From CAKSKB01 sp034186235 (lineage in GTDB: Bacteria; Bacillota; Clostridia; HGM11514), in contig JAXGBA010000124.1 of assembly GCA_034186235.1 (NCBI GenBank), forward strand, positions 1 through 37,825: a stretch of 37,825 bases of DNA, read 5' to 3'. A program made the translations under genes and the position numbers. Below the pieces are notes generated by a model. It was not told where the DNA came from. It did not search any database and worked only from the letters and a program-made list of their open reading frames with translations. How positions within the stretch are numbered: position 1 is the stretch's first letter; the number at the start of each line of letters is the position of its first letter. Of this stretch, positions 23,516-32,070 are shown one piece after another.

Positions 23516-25402
23516 TTACTTTACTTCAAAGCCTGCAAAGCTGTACGGCACCATTTCGGAAAGATATACCCTGCTGCCCTCTAACCGTCCGCTGCAATTG
23601 ATAAATTCTATCTCGGAATATTCCCGGTCAAGTTCGACAATCGGCTCAAAAATTTCATCCGGAAAAATATTCCAAAGTCCTACAGACATGGAGTTGCCGG
23701 CTTTTTTTGCAATGATATATAAATCGGGATTGCCATAGGAATATGCAGGAAGTTTTTCGCCTCCGAATAGGTCGATAGCTTCCTTAAGTTGTCTTGAGCG
23801 GGCATAGCTGCGATAGAAATTATCATTTCCCCATGACTGCTCGTATGCCGCGAAAGCAAATATCAAAAATTGCTGTCCTTCCTTGTTTTTGTAGTAGTAT
23901 GCACCGATTGACCGGCTCTTTTCGTCATCTCGTTCATCAAATGAAATGAAGTGGCTTAGTATCTTGGCCTCTTTGTTGACCTCTATTTCATATACATCAT
24001 TGCTGAGCGCATAGTTTTCTCTGAAACTGTCAAAGTATTCACGACGAGCGCAGTATTTTTCTCCTACAGATAAAAGACCGGTATCAATGCCCTCCTGCTG
24101 CAAAAGCTGAGCAGCTCTGATGTCAATTATCAGTCCCTTTTTAAATGCTTCGGCAGGTACTGCCTTTACGTTTTCCGCAAAAGCAATCCCGCAGACACCA
24201 AATCCTTCATATACGGACGGAATACTGTTGTCAACTATCATTTTTGAAGCATGGGAGAAGAATATGTTTTCGGCAGAATCCCCCTCAAGATTAGCAGGCA
24301 AAACCATATCCTCAAATTTCGTCATACGTTCATATATTCTGACACCGCAAGCCTTTTTGTCGCCGAAATGCCTATCTATTTCACTGTATAGACTGCGGTG
24401 TTTTTCGTGTCTTTCTATATATCCGTTTTCGTATCCGGGATTTGATATATAATCAACTCCATATTTTAAAATGCCGTCAAGCTCGCCTGATGCACGGAGT
24501 GCTGTATCAAAAATTTCCAGATAGCTTGCCGGGCAGTTTGTTCTCGGACGGGGATACACGTCTCCCTCGGAGTATATTTCAATCCCTTCACTGCACCAGC
24601 TTCTTTCCATTCGTTCAAGCTCAATAATGTTTTGCAGTCTGTTTCCCCAGCCTTTAGACACAGCCCAGTAAGGAGCACCTATCAGTCGTAGAAACGGTTT
24701 TGTGCCGCCTGCAAGTATTTTACTTATGGAGGCTGAATCAATGCCGTCGGTATCCCATACCGTTAGGCAGGAGCAGTTTCCAAGACGAATCTTTGGATTT
24801 ACAGCGTCTACCGCCTCACGCATTTCCTTTGCAAATACTTCAAAATAATGTCTTTTTGCTTTCAGCCATGCCGAACGGTATTTGTTGCCGCCGCCTGTTA
24901 GAATAAGCTTTGAAAGCTCTTGGGGATTCAGCTTTTCACCGAGGATATTCTCCATATATGCAATATGGTTTTCGCATATGCAGCCCATGCCGAAGCCGTA
25001 TGTGCCGTAACGAAAATCATCATCAAACTGGATTAAATCGACTCCGCAGGCTGCAATATCGGCAAGGTATCCGCCGGCAAATTCCCGGAAGTTTTTGTCG
25101 GAGGGACAGATTTCGTTTTGGGATATTTTCCCGGATATACCCTTCATATGAACATAGTCATTTTTTTCGTTCACCATAAATGTCCACAGCCATGCTCCGA
25201 CTTCAAATCCATGCTTTTTGAAAAACTCACAGTTCTTTTTGAGCGCAGTCATTTCCTTTTCTCGCCGTTTCTTTGACAGATAATAAATGTTAATTGCCAG
25301 AAAAACTCTTTTGGCATCAAGTCGTTTAAGCAATTCCAGATGCTTTTACAACCCCATTTCTTCGGCTGTTATGTTTATGATTGGAACTGAAACATTATAC
25401 AT
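23516..25402 (-). CDS. Glycoside-hydrolase-like TIM-barrel protein with an in-frame stop at codon 19
   Basis: The best start is ATG 25402-25400, behind AAAAGGAG, reading MYNVSVPIINITAEEMGL. TAA then occurs at 25348-25346, followed in the same frame by KHLELLKRLDAKRVFLAI and 600 further codons. The remainder has barrel-like features (FEVGAWLWTFM, VDLIQFDDDFRYG with candidate acidic residues, KIRLGNCSCLTVWDTDG) and C-terminal beta domains ending VPYSFAGFEVK. It resembles uncharacterised clostridial glycosidases; I cannot give a GH family. Either a fresh nonsense mutation, a sequencing error, or restart at TTG 25333. It heads an operon with the EamA transporter and shares its upstream block with the SGNH gene. 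Confidence 0.65.
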
Positions 25403-25424
25403 TATCAATTTTCTCCTTTTCGTA

Positions 25425-25485
25425 ATTCATTACAGCCGATTGAAAAACTCTAAAATATAGGTTTTATACGGCTTTTTTTACTTTA
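25425..25485 (-). promoter_or_regulatory. Shared ~60-bp upstream block, copy at the glycosidase-like gene
   Basis: TCTAAAATATAGGTTTTATA, CGGCTTTTTTTACTTTATTT and flanks are almost identical to 26653-26720. Both copies lie just ahead of a reverse-strand carbohydrate gene. It probably contains the promoter and a common regulator site. Confidence 0.7.
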
Positions 25486-25555
25486 TTTCTGATGACCTCT
25501 TCCATGCTTTCTATACTTTTACGATTATAACAAACGGTACTGACATTTTATGCAT

Positions 25556-26626
25556 TCAAAAAATCCTCGCTTTCTCTATCACTTTTATAAATTCGTTTGC
25601 CATTGCCCAAAAGCCTAAATCATTTGGATGACAGCCGTCAATAGTACAATTACTCATACCGTAGCTTTCATAATATTTCATACCATCGACAAAATACACA
25701 TTTTTATCTCCTGCGTCAATTGCTTTATTGTATGTATTAATTATAACAGCCCTGCGTTCCTTTGCCCAATTACAGTTGTTTTTATCATGCCACGGCATTG
25801 ACGCTATAATAATCGGCAATTCCGGATTGTTTTTCCTTATTATTTCATACATCTGTTTATGCGTTTTGGCAAGATGCTGTGCTGTCGGGGCGTTATGGTC
25901 ATAATCGTACACAATGCAGCACATATCCAAATGTGAAATATATTCAGCCATTTTCACTTCTCCCATTGCACTGCCCGAAAATCCGAGATTTATATAATCA
26001 CAATTAAATTTTCTTGATATTATAGACTCGTATGTCATTCCCGGTCTGGATGCACAGCCGCCTTGCGTTATTGATGAACCATAATACACTATGGGTTTAC
26101 TGTTTATATAGTTTTCACTTTTTTGTAGTTCGCTGTTTCTTTTTAAGCCTATTTTAAGTGTCTTAACACTTGAATATAATGGTAAATTTAGCGTTATATC
26201 ACGTATTTTACTGCAATCAAAATAATGCTCCGAAGCATAGCAGTCCTTCAAACCAACCGGCGGAACAAAGGCTTTAACAAATTCATACCCTTCATTTTCA
26301 TAAACATACATATCAAATCCTGCACTTCCCGTAAGCGTCATATGAGAGAATTTGGATATGTTTGAGTATTCTGCAACAATAGCAATATAATCCGAATTTG
26401 TTTTAAAACGAACTCTGACTCCTGCTGTATTTGAACTAAGTATGTCTACTCCTTCGCTAATACTGCCGGCTATTGATTTGGGTAATCTATATATTCCGTT
26501 ATCGTCCATTTGTGCAGCACCATACATAATACATTGCATTTGTTTTATATCAAAGAATTCTATATCTTTCTCGGTTAATTGGGAGGAAACATTAAAATTT
26601 TTATCAACCTCTTCGATTTTGCTCAT
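25556..26626 (-). CDS. SGNH/GDSL-family esterase with an N-terminal beta domain
   Basis: 356 residues, no signal peptide. Residues ~30-165 form a jelly-roll-like domain, as in SsfX3-type SGNH enzymes. The hydrolase domain starts at IVYYGSSITQGG (block I; Ser185 the likely nucleophile). It continues with INLGFSGSAMGE (block II Gly) and ends with IDGCHPNDLGFWAM (Asp330/His333, block V). Such enzymes deacetylate xylan or other glycans or act on small esters. The position between a glycosidase operon and an AraC/PocR gene, and the shared upstream block, tie it to the same catabolic programme. AGGAG precedes ATG 26626. Confidence 0.85.
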   Translation of the reverse strand: MSKIEEVDKNFNVSSQLTEKDIEFFDIKQMQCIMYGAAQMDDNGIYRLPKSIAGSISEGVDILSSNTAGVRVRFKTNSDYIAIVAEYSNISKFSHMTLTGSAGFDMYVYENEGYEFVKAFVPPVGLKDCYASEHYFDCSKIRDITLNLPLYSSVKTLKIGLKRNSELQKSENYINSKPIVYYGSSITQGGCASRPGMTYESIISRKFNCDYINLGFSGSAMGEVKMAEYISHLDMCCIVYDYDHNAPTAQHLAKTHKQMYEIIRKNNPELPIIIASMPWHDKNNCNWAKERRAVIINTYNKAIDAGDKNVYFVDGMKYYESYGMSNCTIDGCHPNDLGFWAMANEFIKVIEKARIF

Positions 26627-26649
26627 TATATTTCTCCTATATATTTAAT

Positions 26650-26722
26650 AATGGTCGATTGTAAAACTCTAAAAATATAGGTTTTATACGGCTTTTTTTA
26701 CTTTATTTATAATGACTTTTCT
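26650..26722 (-). promoter_or_regulatory. Shared ~60-bp upstream block, copy at the SGNH gene
   Basis: CTCTAAAAATATAGGTTTTA and TACGGCTTTTTTTACTTTAT match 25440-25490 with few changes, starting ~25 bp upstream of the SGNH start codon. It lies in the divergent region next to the AraC/PocR regulator, the obvious candidate to bind it. Confidence 0.7.
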
Positions 26723-26897
26723 TCGTTTTATGGAAAATCCACAAGAACTAAGAAAGTCGTGCGCAATAAATTTGCGGAAATATCTTTAGCTGACATTTAC
26801 AATTACATATCTACATTATATATCTTTAAGCGGCTTATTAATAGTAAGAAGCTTCTCTAATTTATATAAAATCTTCCTGAAAAAATTATATATATTA

Positions 26898-26926
26898 TTG
26901 ACATTTAATATAACTGAAGGTATAAT
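26898..26926 (+). promoter_or_regulatory. Promoter of the AraC/PocR regulator
   Basis: TTGACA (26898-26903), 17 bp, TATAAT (26921-26926); 33 bases before the start codon. Confidence 0.85.
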
Positions 26927-26959
26927 AATGATAAATACACTGATTGGAGCGAGTATTGA

Positions 26960-27805
26960 ATGCCGAATATAAAATATAACAGTGAAAGATTAAACAGCGT
27001 AATTAAGGATTTCTGCATAATAACGGACATTTCTGTTGAGGTGCTTGATTCGGAATTTGCCTGTCTTGCTTCATACAGTGAGAATAAGTCGGAATTTTGT
27101 ATGGAGATACAAAAAACTACGTGCGGCAAAGAAAAATGCATCTGCTCCGATCTGACGCTTTTGAAAAAATGCAGGGAAAGCCGTCGTGTGGAATGGCATA
27201 TTTGCCATGCCGGTATTCTTGATGCCGTTGTTCCCATAATAAAATGCGATAATATAATCGGGTACATCGTTATCGGAAGAACAAGAGTTATGAAATTTGA
27301 TGAGGTGTACAGGCGAATTGACTGGATGAAGCCTGATTACAAAATGATGGAAAGCTATTATATGAATATCAAGGAATATAACGAAAAGCAAATAAAAAGT
27401 ATGTTTGAGCTTGCTGTCATGATTGTGTCATATATTCTTACAAACGAGATAATAACCCCGGAGCTTGACCCGTTTTCTGCCCGGGCGGCGGAATATATTG
27501 ACGGGCATCTGAAGGAAAATCTGACTGTGCAAACTCTTTGCCGGGAGCTTAATGTTTCGAAAAATTATCTATATGAAAAATTCCGCACAAGCTTTAACCA
27601 AACCGTCAATGATTATATAGTATCCTGCAGAATGCGTCGGGCGAGTTATCTTTTGAAAAATACCGATTTGTCTGTCAGCCGCATAGCCGAGGAGATTGGA
27701 ATCGGCACATATACATACTTCAGCAGGCTTTTCAAAGAAAAATATAATATTCCTCCGTTAGCTTATAGAAAATTTTATAAGGTACTGCCGCAACAGAATA
27801 TTTGA
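26960..27805 (+). CDS. AraC-family transcriptional regulator with a PocR sensory domain
   Basis: 281 residues. The N-terminal PocR-like domain (~5-150) has the Cys-rich segment TCGKEKCICSDLTLLKKC, WHICHAGILDAVVPI and IGYIVIGRTRVM, a known ligand-sensing module for small hydrocarbon derivatives and sugars. The C-terminal double helix-turn-helix (~178-275) reads NLTVQTLCRELNVSKNYLYE and SVSRIAEEIGIGTYTYFSRL, then FKEKYNIPPLAYRK. It is divergent from the SGNH gene and has its own consensus promoter, with GGAG before ATG 26960. It most likely activates the SGNH and glycosidase-EamA units through their common upstream block. Confidence 0.9.
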   Translation: MPNIKYNSERLNSVIKDFCIITDISVEVLDSEFACLASYSENKSEFCMEIQKTTCGKEKCICSDLTLLKKCRESRRVEWHICHAGILDAVVPIIKCDNIIGYIVIGRTRVMKFDEVYRRIDWMKPDYKMMESYYMNIKEYNEKQIKSMFELAVMIVSYILTNEIITPELDPFSARAAEYIDGHLKENLTVQTLCRELNVSKNYLYEKFRTSFNQTVNDYIVSCRMRRASYLLKNTDLSVSRIAEEIGIGTYTYFSRLFKEKYNIPPLAYRKFYKVLPQQNI

Positions 27806-27814
27806 AAAGCATCT

Positions 27815-27865
27815 TCCGCATACTTCGGGAACACGAATATGATTCCGAACTTATGCGGCTTTTTG
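27815..27865 (+). terminator. Terminator of the AraC/PocR gene
   Basis: CCGCATACTTCGG and CCGAACTTATGCGG pair across an A+T loop and are followed by CTTTTT. Confidence 0.72.
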
Positions 27866-27960
27866 TTATCGGCGGTGGCGGTTGTATTAATTATATAATA
27901 AAAATGATGATGGGAGTATATGAATCTTGTATCGAAGCAGAAAAGGAGAGTTTTGTAAAA

Positions 27961-28149
27961 TAAAAAACGAATTTTAAGTTTAATGTTAGTGTTTAGCATA
28001 TTGGCAACTTTACTTTTTTACTATCAACTACAGTTTCGGCGGCAAAAAGCGGTAAATGTGGAACCAATCTAACATGGACGCTTGATGATGAAGGTACTCT
28101 TATAATAAGCGGTCACGGAAAAATGCAAGATTTGTTATTATCATTTTAA
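27961..28149 (+). pseudogene. N-terminal remnant of a BspA-like leucine-rich-repeat surface protein
   Basis: A signal-peptide-like KKRILSLMLVFSILATLLF runs into a one-base shift at a T6 run. In the next frame it continues LLSTTVSAAKSGKCGTNLTW and TLDDEGTLIISGHGKMQD before a stop. The CGxNLTWTLDDEGTLxISGxGxM pattern is the hallmark N-terminal module of clostridial BspA/LRR proteins. The start codon is lost and everything downstream of the first module is missing. Confidence 0.75.
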
Positions 28150-28402
28150 GTGGCAAACTCGGGTTATTTCATTAAACTCAATAAATGTCAATAATTTGTA
28201 CGAATTTTTCCACTGCAAAATATTTCGACGACAGTTGTGTTACATCACATGAAAAATGTTTTAAAACATCTTTTAATCGTTTGGGAGAGTGTATAATAAA
28301 GTGTTTAAGCTACTTTTTCCAACTTAAACACTTTACTTGACAAACCCTACCCCCCTTGATAGATTTTGCACCCCCTAAATTCAAAATGCACCCCCTTAAT
28401 GA
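28150..28402. other. Non-coding region with a 12-bp hairpin and C-rich direct repeats
   Basis: AAAGTGTTTAAG (28298-28309) and CTTAAACACTTT (28323-28334) form a perfect 12-bp inverted repeat. ATTTTGCACCCCCT (28363-28376) and AAAATGCACCCCCTT (28383-28397) are near direct repeats, with a third C-rich run CCCTACCCCCC before them. They could be an insertion-sequence end (multiple direct repeats at the ends are an IS21-family habit), but no transposase is present. Confidence 0.45.
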
Positions 28403-28655
28403 AATTCTATTAAAATATAACTTCTTTCACAAATAAGAACCGTAATTTTGATACAAAATTGCGGTTCTATTTTTTTGCCCGAAAACGCCGCAGTAATGGG
28501 ATTTTTGAAAAGAGAAAAGTTTCAGAGTAATGGATGGTTTGCTAAAATCAGAGCATTTTCAGCCATCGCACACAAATTCCGTTCACTCCGAAACTTTTCC
28601 TCGAAAAATAATACACCGATTTTGCCTCTTTTTTAGGTCAAAAGCGGTGCATTTT
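28403..28655 (+). repeat. Composite dispersed repeat, copy lacking the small ORF
   Basis: AAATTCTATTAAAATATAAC (as at 16270) is followed by the terminator hairpin (28437-28477), the palindromic core and the closing hairpin CACCGATTTTGCCT...AGGTCAAAAGCGGTG. About 180 bases are nearly identical to 20210-20395. The apparent 62-codon frame across it simply reflects the repeat. Confidence 0.85.
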
Positions 28656-28740
28656 ATAATTATAGGTAAGATTAATTTTACATGAAAAATATAGGATTTT
28701 AACAATTTCGTATGTTTATATGGTCATTCGTCCTAAATCA

Positions 28741-28769
28741 TTGAAATTCATAAAGGGTTATGGTAAAAT
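28741..28769 (+). promoter_or_regulatory. Promoter of the SnoaL-LytTR regulator
   Basis: TTGAAA (28741-28746), 17 bp, TAAAAT (28764-28769), about 60 bases ahead of the start codon. Confidence 0.6.
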
Positions 28770-28829
28770 ATAACTTAATTAAGAATGATGTTTGCATAGG
28801 TCTGTTAATGACAGGAATGGAGTGATTAT

Positions 28830-29642
28830 ATGACAAAAAATCAGGAGGCGGAGCTCGTTCGCTTAACACAGCAATGCTGGCAGCATTACTGGAAGCTTGA
28901 TATGGATTTTATGCTTAGCTATTGTGATGAAAAGGTTACATGGATAGGCGCGGAGCAAAATGAATTTATCCGAGGTCTTGATAATTTAAAGAAAAATTTT
29001 GCAGAGCTTCTGCAGCACCTTCGCACCTGCCATCTGCTGAATCAGGAGTTTTACGCACAGCAATGCGGAAAGAATACCTGCACCGTTATAGGGCGATATT
29101 TGGTTACGACAGATGAAACAAACGATTACTTCTTGCAGGCGCAGCAAAGATGCACCTTCGTATGGGAGGTTAAAAACAAAGCATACAAAATAATTCATAT
29201 TCATGTGTCAAACCCCATGGGGGAATTAAAGGTTGCAAATGGCGAACGCTTTGTAAATACCGTAGGATATATGGCAAACAAATACCTTGAAGAGAACTTC
29301 AAGAAAAGATTTTTCGGAAAACAAATCACTATAACGGACGTAAACGGCGCGGTTCGGTTTATATATTTATCCGAAATAATGTATGTAAAAGCGCACCGCA
29401 ACGATTTGGTTATTGTAACTACCGGCGAAAACATAGAGGTAAAAATAAGTATTTCTCAATTTATGGAGCTGGCGGACAGCAAATTTCTGAAGGTTCACCG
29501 TAGCTACGCAATAAATACCGACTTTATGATGAAGCTGGAAAGGTACACAGTTACAATGAAAAACGGCAAACAAATACCCATTCCCGTAAAAAAATATAAC
29601 GGCGTGCGTGACGTGATGATTAAAATGCATAACTGCAAATAA
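28830..29642 (+). CDS. LytTR-domain transcription factor with an N-terminal SnoaL-like domain
   Basis: 270 residues. The first ~130 form a SnoaL/NTF2-like alpha+beta fold (CWQHYWKLDMDFMLSYCDEK, VTWIGAEQNEFIRGLDNL, RCTFVWEVKNKAYKIIHIHV), probably a ligand pocket. The C-terminal ~100 are a LytTR DNA-binding domain (ITDVNGAVRFIYLSEIMYVK, then KVHRSYAINTDFM and PIPVKKYNGVRDVM). This is a one-component regulator, usually controlling surface or secreted functions by binding tandem ~9-bp repeats. GGAG precedes ATG 28830. It lies 50 bp upstream of the M13 peptidase gene on the same strand with no terminator, so it probably regulates and is co-expressed with the surface operon that follows. Confidence 0.87.
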   Translation: MTKNQEAELVRLTQQCWQHYWKLDMDFMLSYCDEKVTWIGAEQNEFIRGLDNLKKNFAELLQHLRTCHLLNQEFYAQQCGKNTCTVIGRYLVTTDETNDYFLQAQQRCTFVWEVKNKAYKIIHIHVSNPMGELKVANGERFVNTVGYMANKYLEENFKKRFFGKQITITDVNGAVRFIYLSEIMYVKAHRNDLVIVTTGENIEVKISISQFMELADSKFLKVHRSYAINTDFMMKLERYTVTMKNGKQIPIPVKKYNGVRDVMIKMHNCK

Positions 29643-29692
29643 AACATTTTAAAATTTTAAAGCATATAAAATAACAGAAAGGAAGGATAACA

Positions 29693-32056
29693 TTGAAAGC
29701 AAAAAAATTAATTGCGCTGTTGCTTGCCGCAATGACTGCAATATCAGCAACACCGTTGTCGGGAATAGCGGCACAGGAGGATTATGCCACACGCGGCGAA
29801 GTGGTGCAAATGCTGATGAATGCGGCAGACGAATACAATCCGCAGGTACAAAAGACAGATATTATCAAGGGCTACGAAGACGGAGAGCTCCATGAGGAGG
29901 AAAACGTCACCCGTGCTCAGGCGCTAGTGATGTTAAAACGTGCTTTCGGAGGATTTCCGGTGCTTACGGGCAACAACCTTAGAATTGCAATTCCGAAAGA
30001 AAGCTTTACCGATATACCGGATTGGGCGGGAACGGAGCTTTCAGATGTATTTGATGCAGGAATTGCTGCAGGTACGGAGGACGGAAAATTTTCACCGGAC
30101 GACCCTGTTACGACAGAACAGATGAAAACCTTTATAAACCGCGTTTATACTCTGTACGGCTCAAACCTCAAGGACAGCTTTTATGCGACGGTAAACAAAA
30201 CCGCTCTCGAAAATCTTGAAATACCTGCCGGCAACAGTATTGCCGGAACCGTTTACAGTATTATTGACCAAAGCAACATTCAGGTTTCGGAGCTTATCAA
30301 AGAAATTTCCGTTTCTAATCCCAAATCGGGCTCAGCACAGGAGAAAATCAAAATCCTCTACGACTGCTTTATGGACACCAAGTCACGCAACGAAGCAGGA
30401 TACACACCGATTGCAGATGATTTAAGGGCTATTGAAAAAATTCAAAGCGTGTCGGAATTAAGCAAAATTCCACTAATGGAGGGCAGTGCCTCCGCACTGT
30501 CGATAATGACCGAATTTTCCTTGGGAATTGACGATTTTGACAGCGGAAAATGCATAACTCTCCTTTTTCCCGCATCAGCAGTTCAGACAAAGCAGGTATA
30601 TGAGGGAAAAGCGGAAACTCAGAAAAACGCATATCTTAAATATCTGGAAGCGCTGCTCACCCTGTGCGGCGAGGACGAAAAAAGCGCCGAAAGGGACGCT
30701 CAGGCATTTTTTGATTTTGAAAAACAGCTCTCGGACGCTTCGCTTACAATTGCGGAGCAGTACGATTTGGAAAAAACCTACAACATTTACACCCTTGACG
30801 AATTAAAAGACATCTTTTCCGCTGTCGATTTGGAGGCGGAATTTTCGCGGACCGGTCTTAAGGACAGCGGACGTGTTCGCGTATACGACAAGGGAAACAT
30901 GGCTCAGCTTGCAAAAATGCTGACGGACGAAAACATTGATGAAATCAAAAATTACCTTAAGATGAGCCTGATTATGATGTGTGCAGGATATTTCGGCGAG
31001 GATTTCAGAAACGCCCGTATCACCTACTATAAGGAAGCTTACGGTATAGTCGGAGAACAACCCCTGGAGGAAGAAGCTGCCGAAGTAATTGCAGAACTTC
31101 TGCCGGATTATGTAGGTCAGGCTTATGCTGAAAAGTATTGCTCTGAAGAGATAATTTCCGATGTTACAAAAATGGTTAACGAAATTATCGGGGTGTATCG
31201 CCAAAGAATTTCCGCACTGGATTGGATGAGCGAAAAAACTAAAAGCAAGGCTATTTTAAAGCTTGATTCCATGCGTATTCACGTAGGTGCTCCAGATTAC
31301 AGCGAGGTTACCTCGCCGCTGGATACCGCCGTATTTAAAAGCAGTGAGGACGGAGGCAGCTATTTTTACAACAGAATGGAGATAAATAAGGCAATCCAAA
31401 GGGACGATGCCCGACTTTCCGGAGAGCCTGTGGATAAGGATCAGTGGATTACCACACCGCAGACTGTAAATGCCTTCTATTATACGGGTTTTAATTCAAT
31501 TACCTTCCCTATTGCGTTTTTACAGTCTCCGGTTTATGATAAAAACGCCTCCTACGAAGAAAATCTCGGTGCCGTAGGCTCTGTAATCGGTCATGAAATA
31601 ACGCACGCATTTGATTCCAACGGCTCGCAATACGATGAAAACGGAAACGCCGTAAACTGGTGGAGCGAGGAGGATAAAACAGCTTTTGCGAAGCTGTGCG
31701 AGAATGTGGTATCCTTCTTTGACGGTCAGGAATCCGCACCGGGCATTGAGATTGACGGAACACTGACGCTCACCGAAAACATCGCCGATTTGGGCGCGCT
31801 CTCCTGTATTACGGAAATCGGCAGTCAAACGGAAAATTTTGATTTTGAAAAAATGTACGAGTCCTACGCAAGGCTTTGGCTTTCGACTGCTCCGAGAGAA
31901 TATCTGCAAAGCATGACGTATGAAGACGTTCACAGTCCGTCAAATGTTCGTGTTGACAGAGTGCTCCAAAGTGTTGATAAATTCTATGAGATTTACGGCA
32001 TAACCGAAAAGGACGGAATGTGGGTAGCACCAGAAGACAGGGTTAGAATTTGGTAA
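29693..32056 (+). CDS. Secreted M13 (neprilysin/PepO-type) metallopeptidase anchored by SLH domains
   Basis: 787 residues starting at TTG 29693 behind AGGAAGGA. Signal peptide ~1-27 (LIALLLAAMTAISATPLSGI). Two to three SLH modules cover ~30-160 (YATRGEVVQMLMNAA, IIKGYEDGELHEEENVTRAQ, FDAGIAAGTEDGKFSPDDPV). The M13 peptidase N domain runs from ~165. The zinc site is HEITH at 634-638 and the third ligand is Glu695 in ENIADLG, with QTVNAFYY as the M13 substrate-binding NAFY motif upstream. It would cut peptides at the cell surface, on the amino side of hydrophobic residues in known family members. Fusion to N-terminal SLH modules is unusual for this family. The next gene begins 14 bp downstream. 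Confidence 0.9.
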   Translation: MKAKKLIALLLAAMTAISATPLSGIAAQEDYATRGEVVQMLMNAADEYNPQVQKTDIIKGYEDGELHEEENVTRAQALVMLKRAFGGFPVLTGNNLRIAIPKESFTDIPDWAGTELSDVFDAGIAAGTEDGKFSPDDPVTTEQMKTFINRVYTLYGSNLKDSFYATVNKTALENLEIPAGNSIAGTVYSIIDQSNIQVSELIKEISVSNPKSGSAQEKIKILYDCFMDTKSRNEAGYTPIADDLRAIEKIQSVSELSKIPLMEGSASALSIMTEFSLGIDDFDSGKCITLLFPASAVQTKQVYEGKAETQKNAYLKYLEALLTLCGEDEKSAERDAQAFFDFEKQLSDASLTIAEQYDLEKTYNIYTLDELKDIFSAVDLEAEFSRTGLKDSGRVRVYDKGNMAQLAKMLTDENIDEIKNYLKMSLIMMCAGYFGEDFRNARITYYKEAYGIVGEQPLEEEAAEVIAELLPDYVGQAYAEKYCSEEIISDVTKMVNEIIGVYRQRISALDWMSEKTKSKAILKLDSMRIHVGAPDYSEVTSPLDTAVFKSSEDGGSYFYNRMEINKAIQRDDARLSGEPVDKDQWITTPQTVNAFYYTGFNSITFPIAFLQSPVYDKNASYEENLGAVGSVIGHEITHAFDSNGSQYDENGNAVNWWSEEDKTAFAKLCENVVSFFDGQESAPGIEIDGTLTLTENIADLGALSCITEIGSQTENFDFEKMYESYARLWLSTAPREYLQSMTYEDVHSPSNVRVDRVLQSVDKFYEIYGITEKDGMWVAPEDRVRIW

Positions 32057-32070
32057 CATAGGAGGTTGCA

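Noticed and set aside
1343..25348. Stop-codon reassignment, suggested by an in-frame TAG (1345) and an in-frame TAA (25348)
   Set aside because: Many clearly intact genes here end at TAA, TAG or TGA followed by terminators; the two cases are better explained as mutations or errors.
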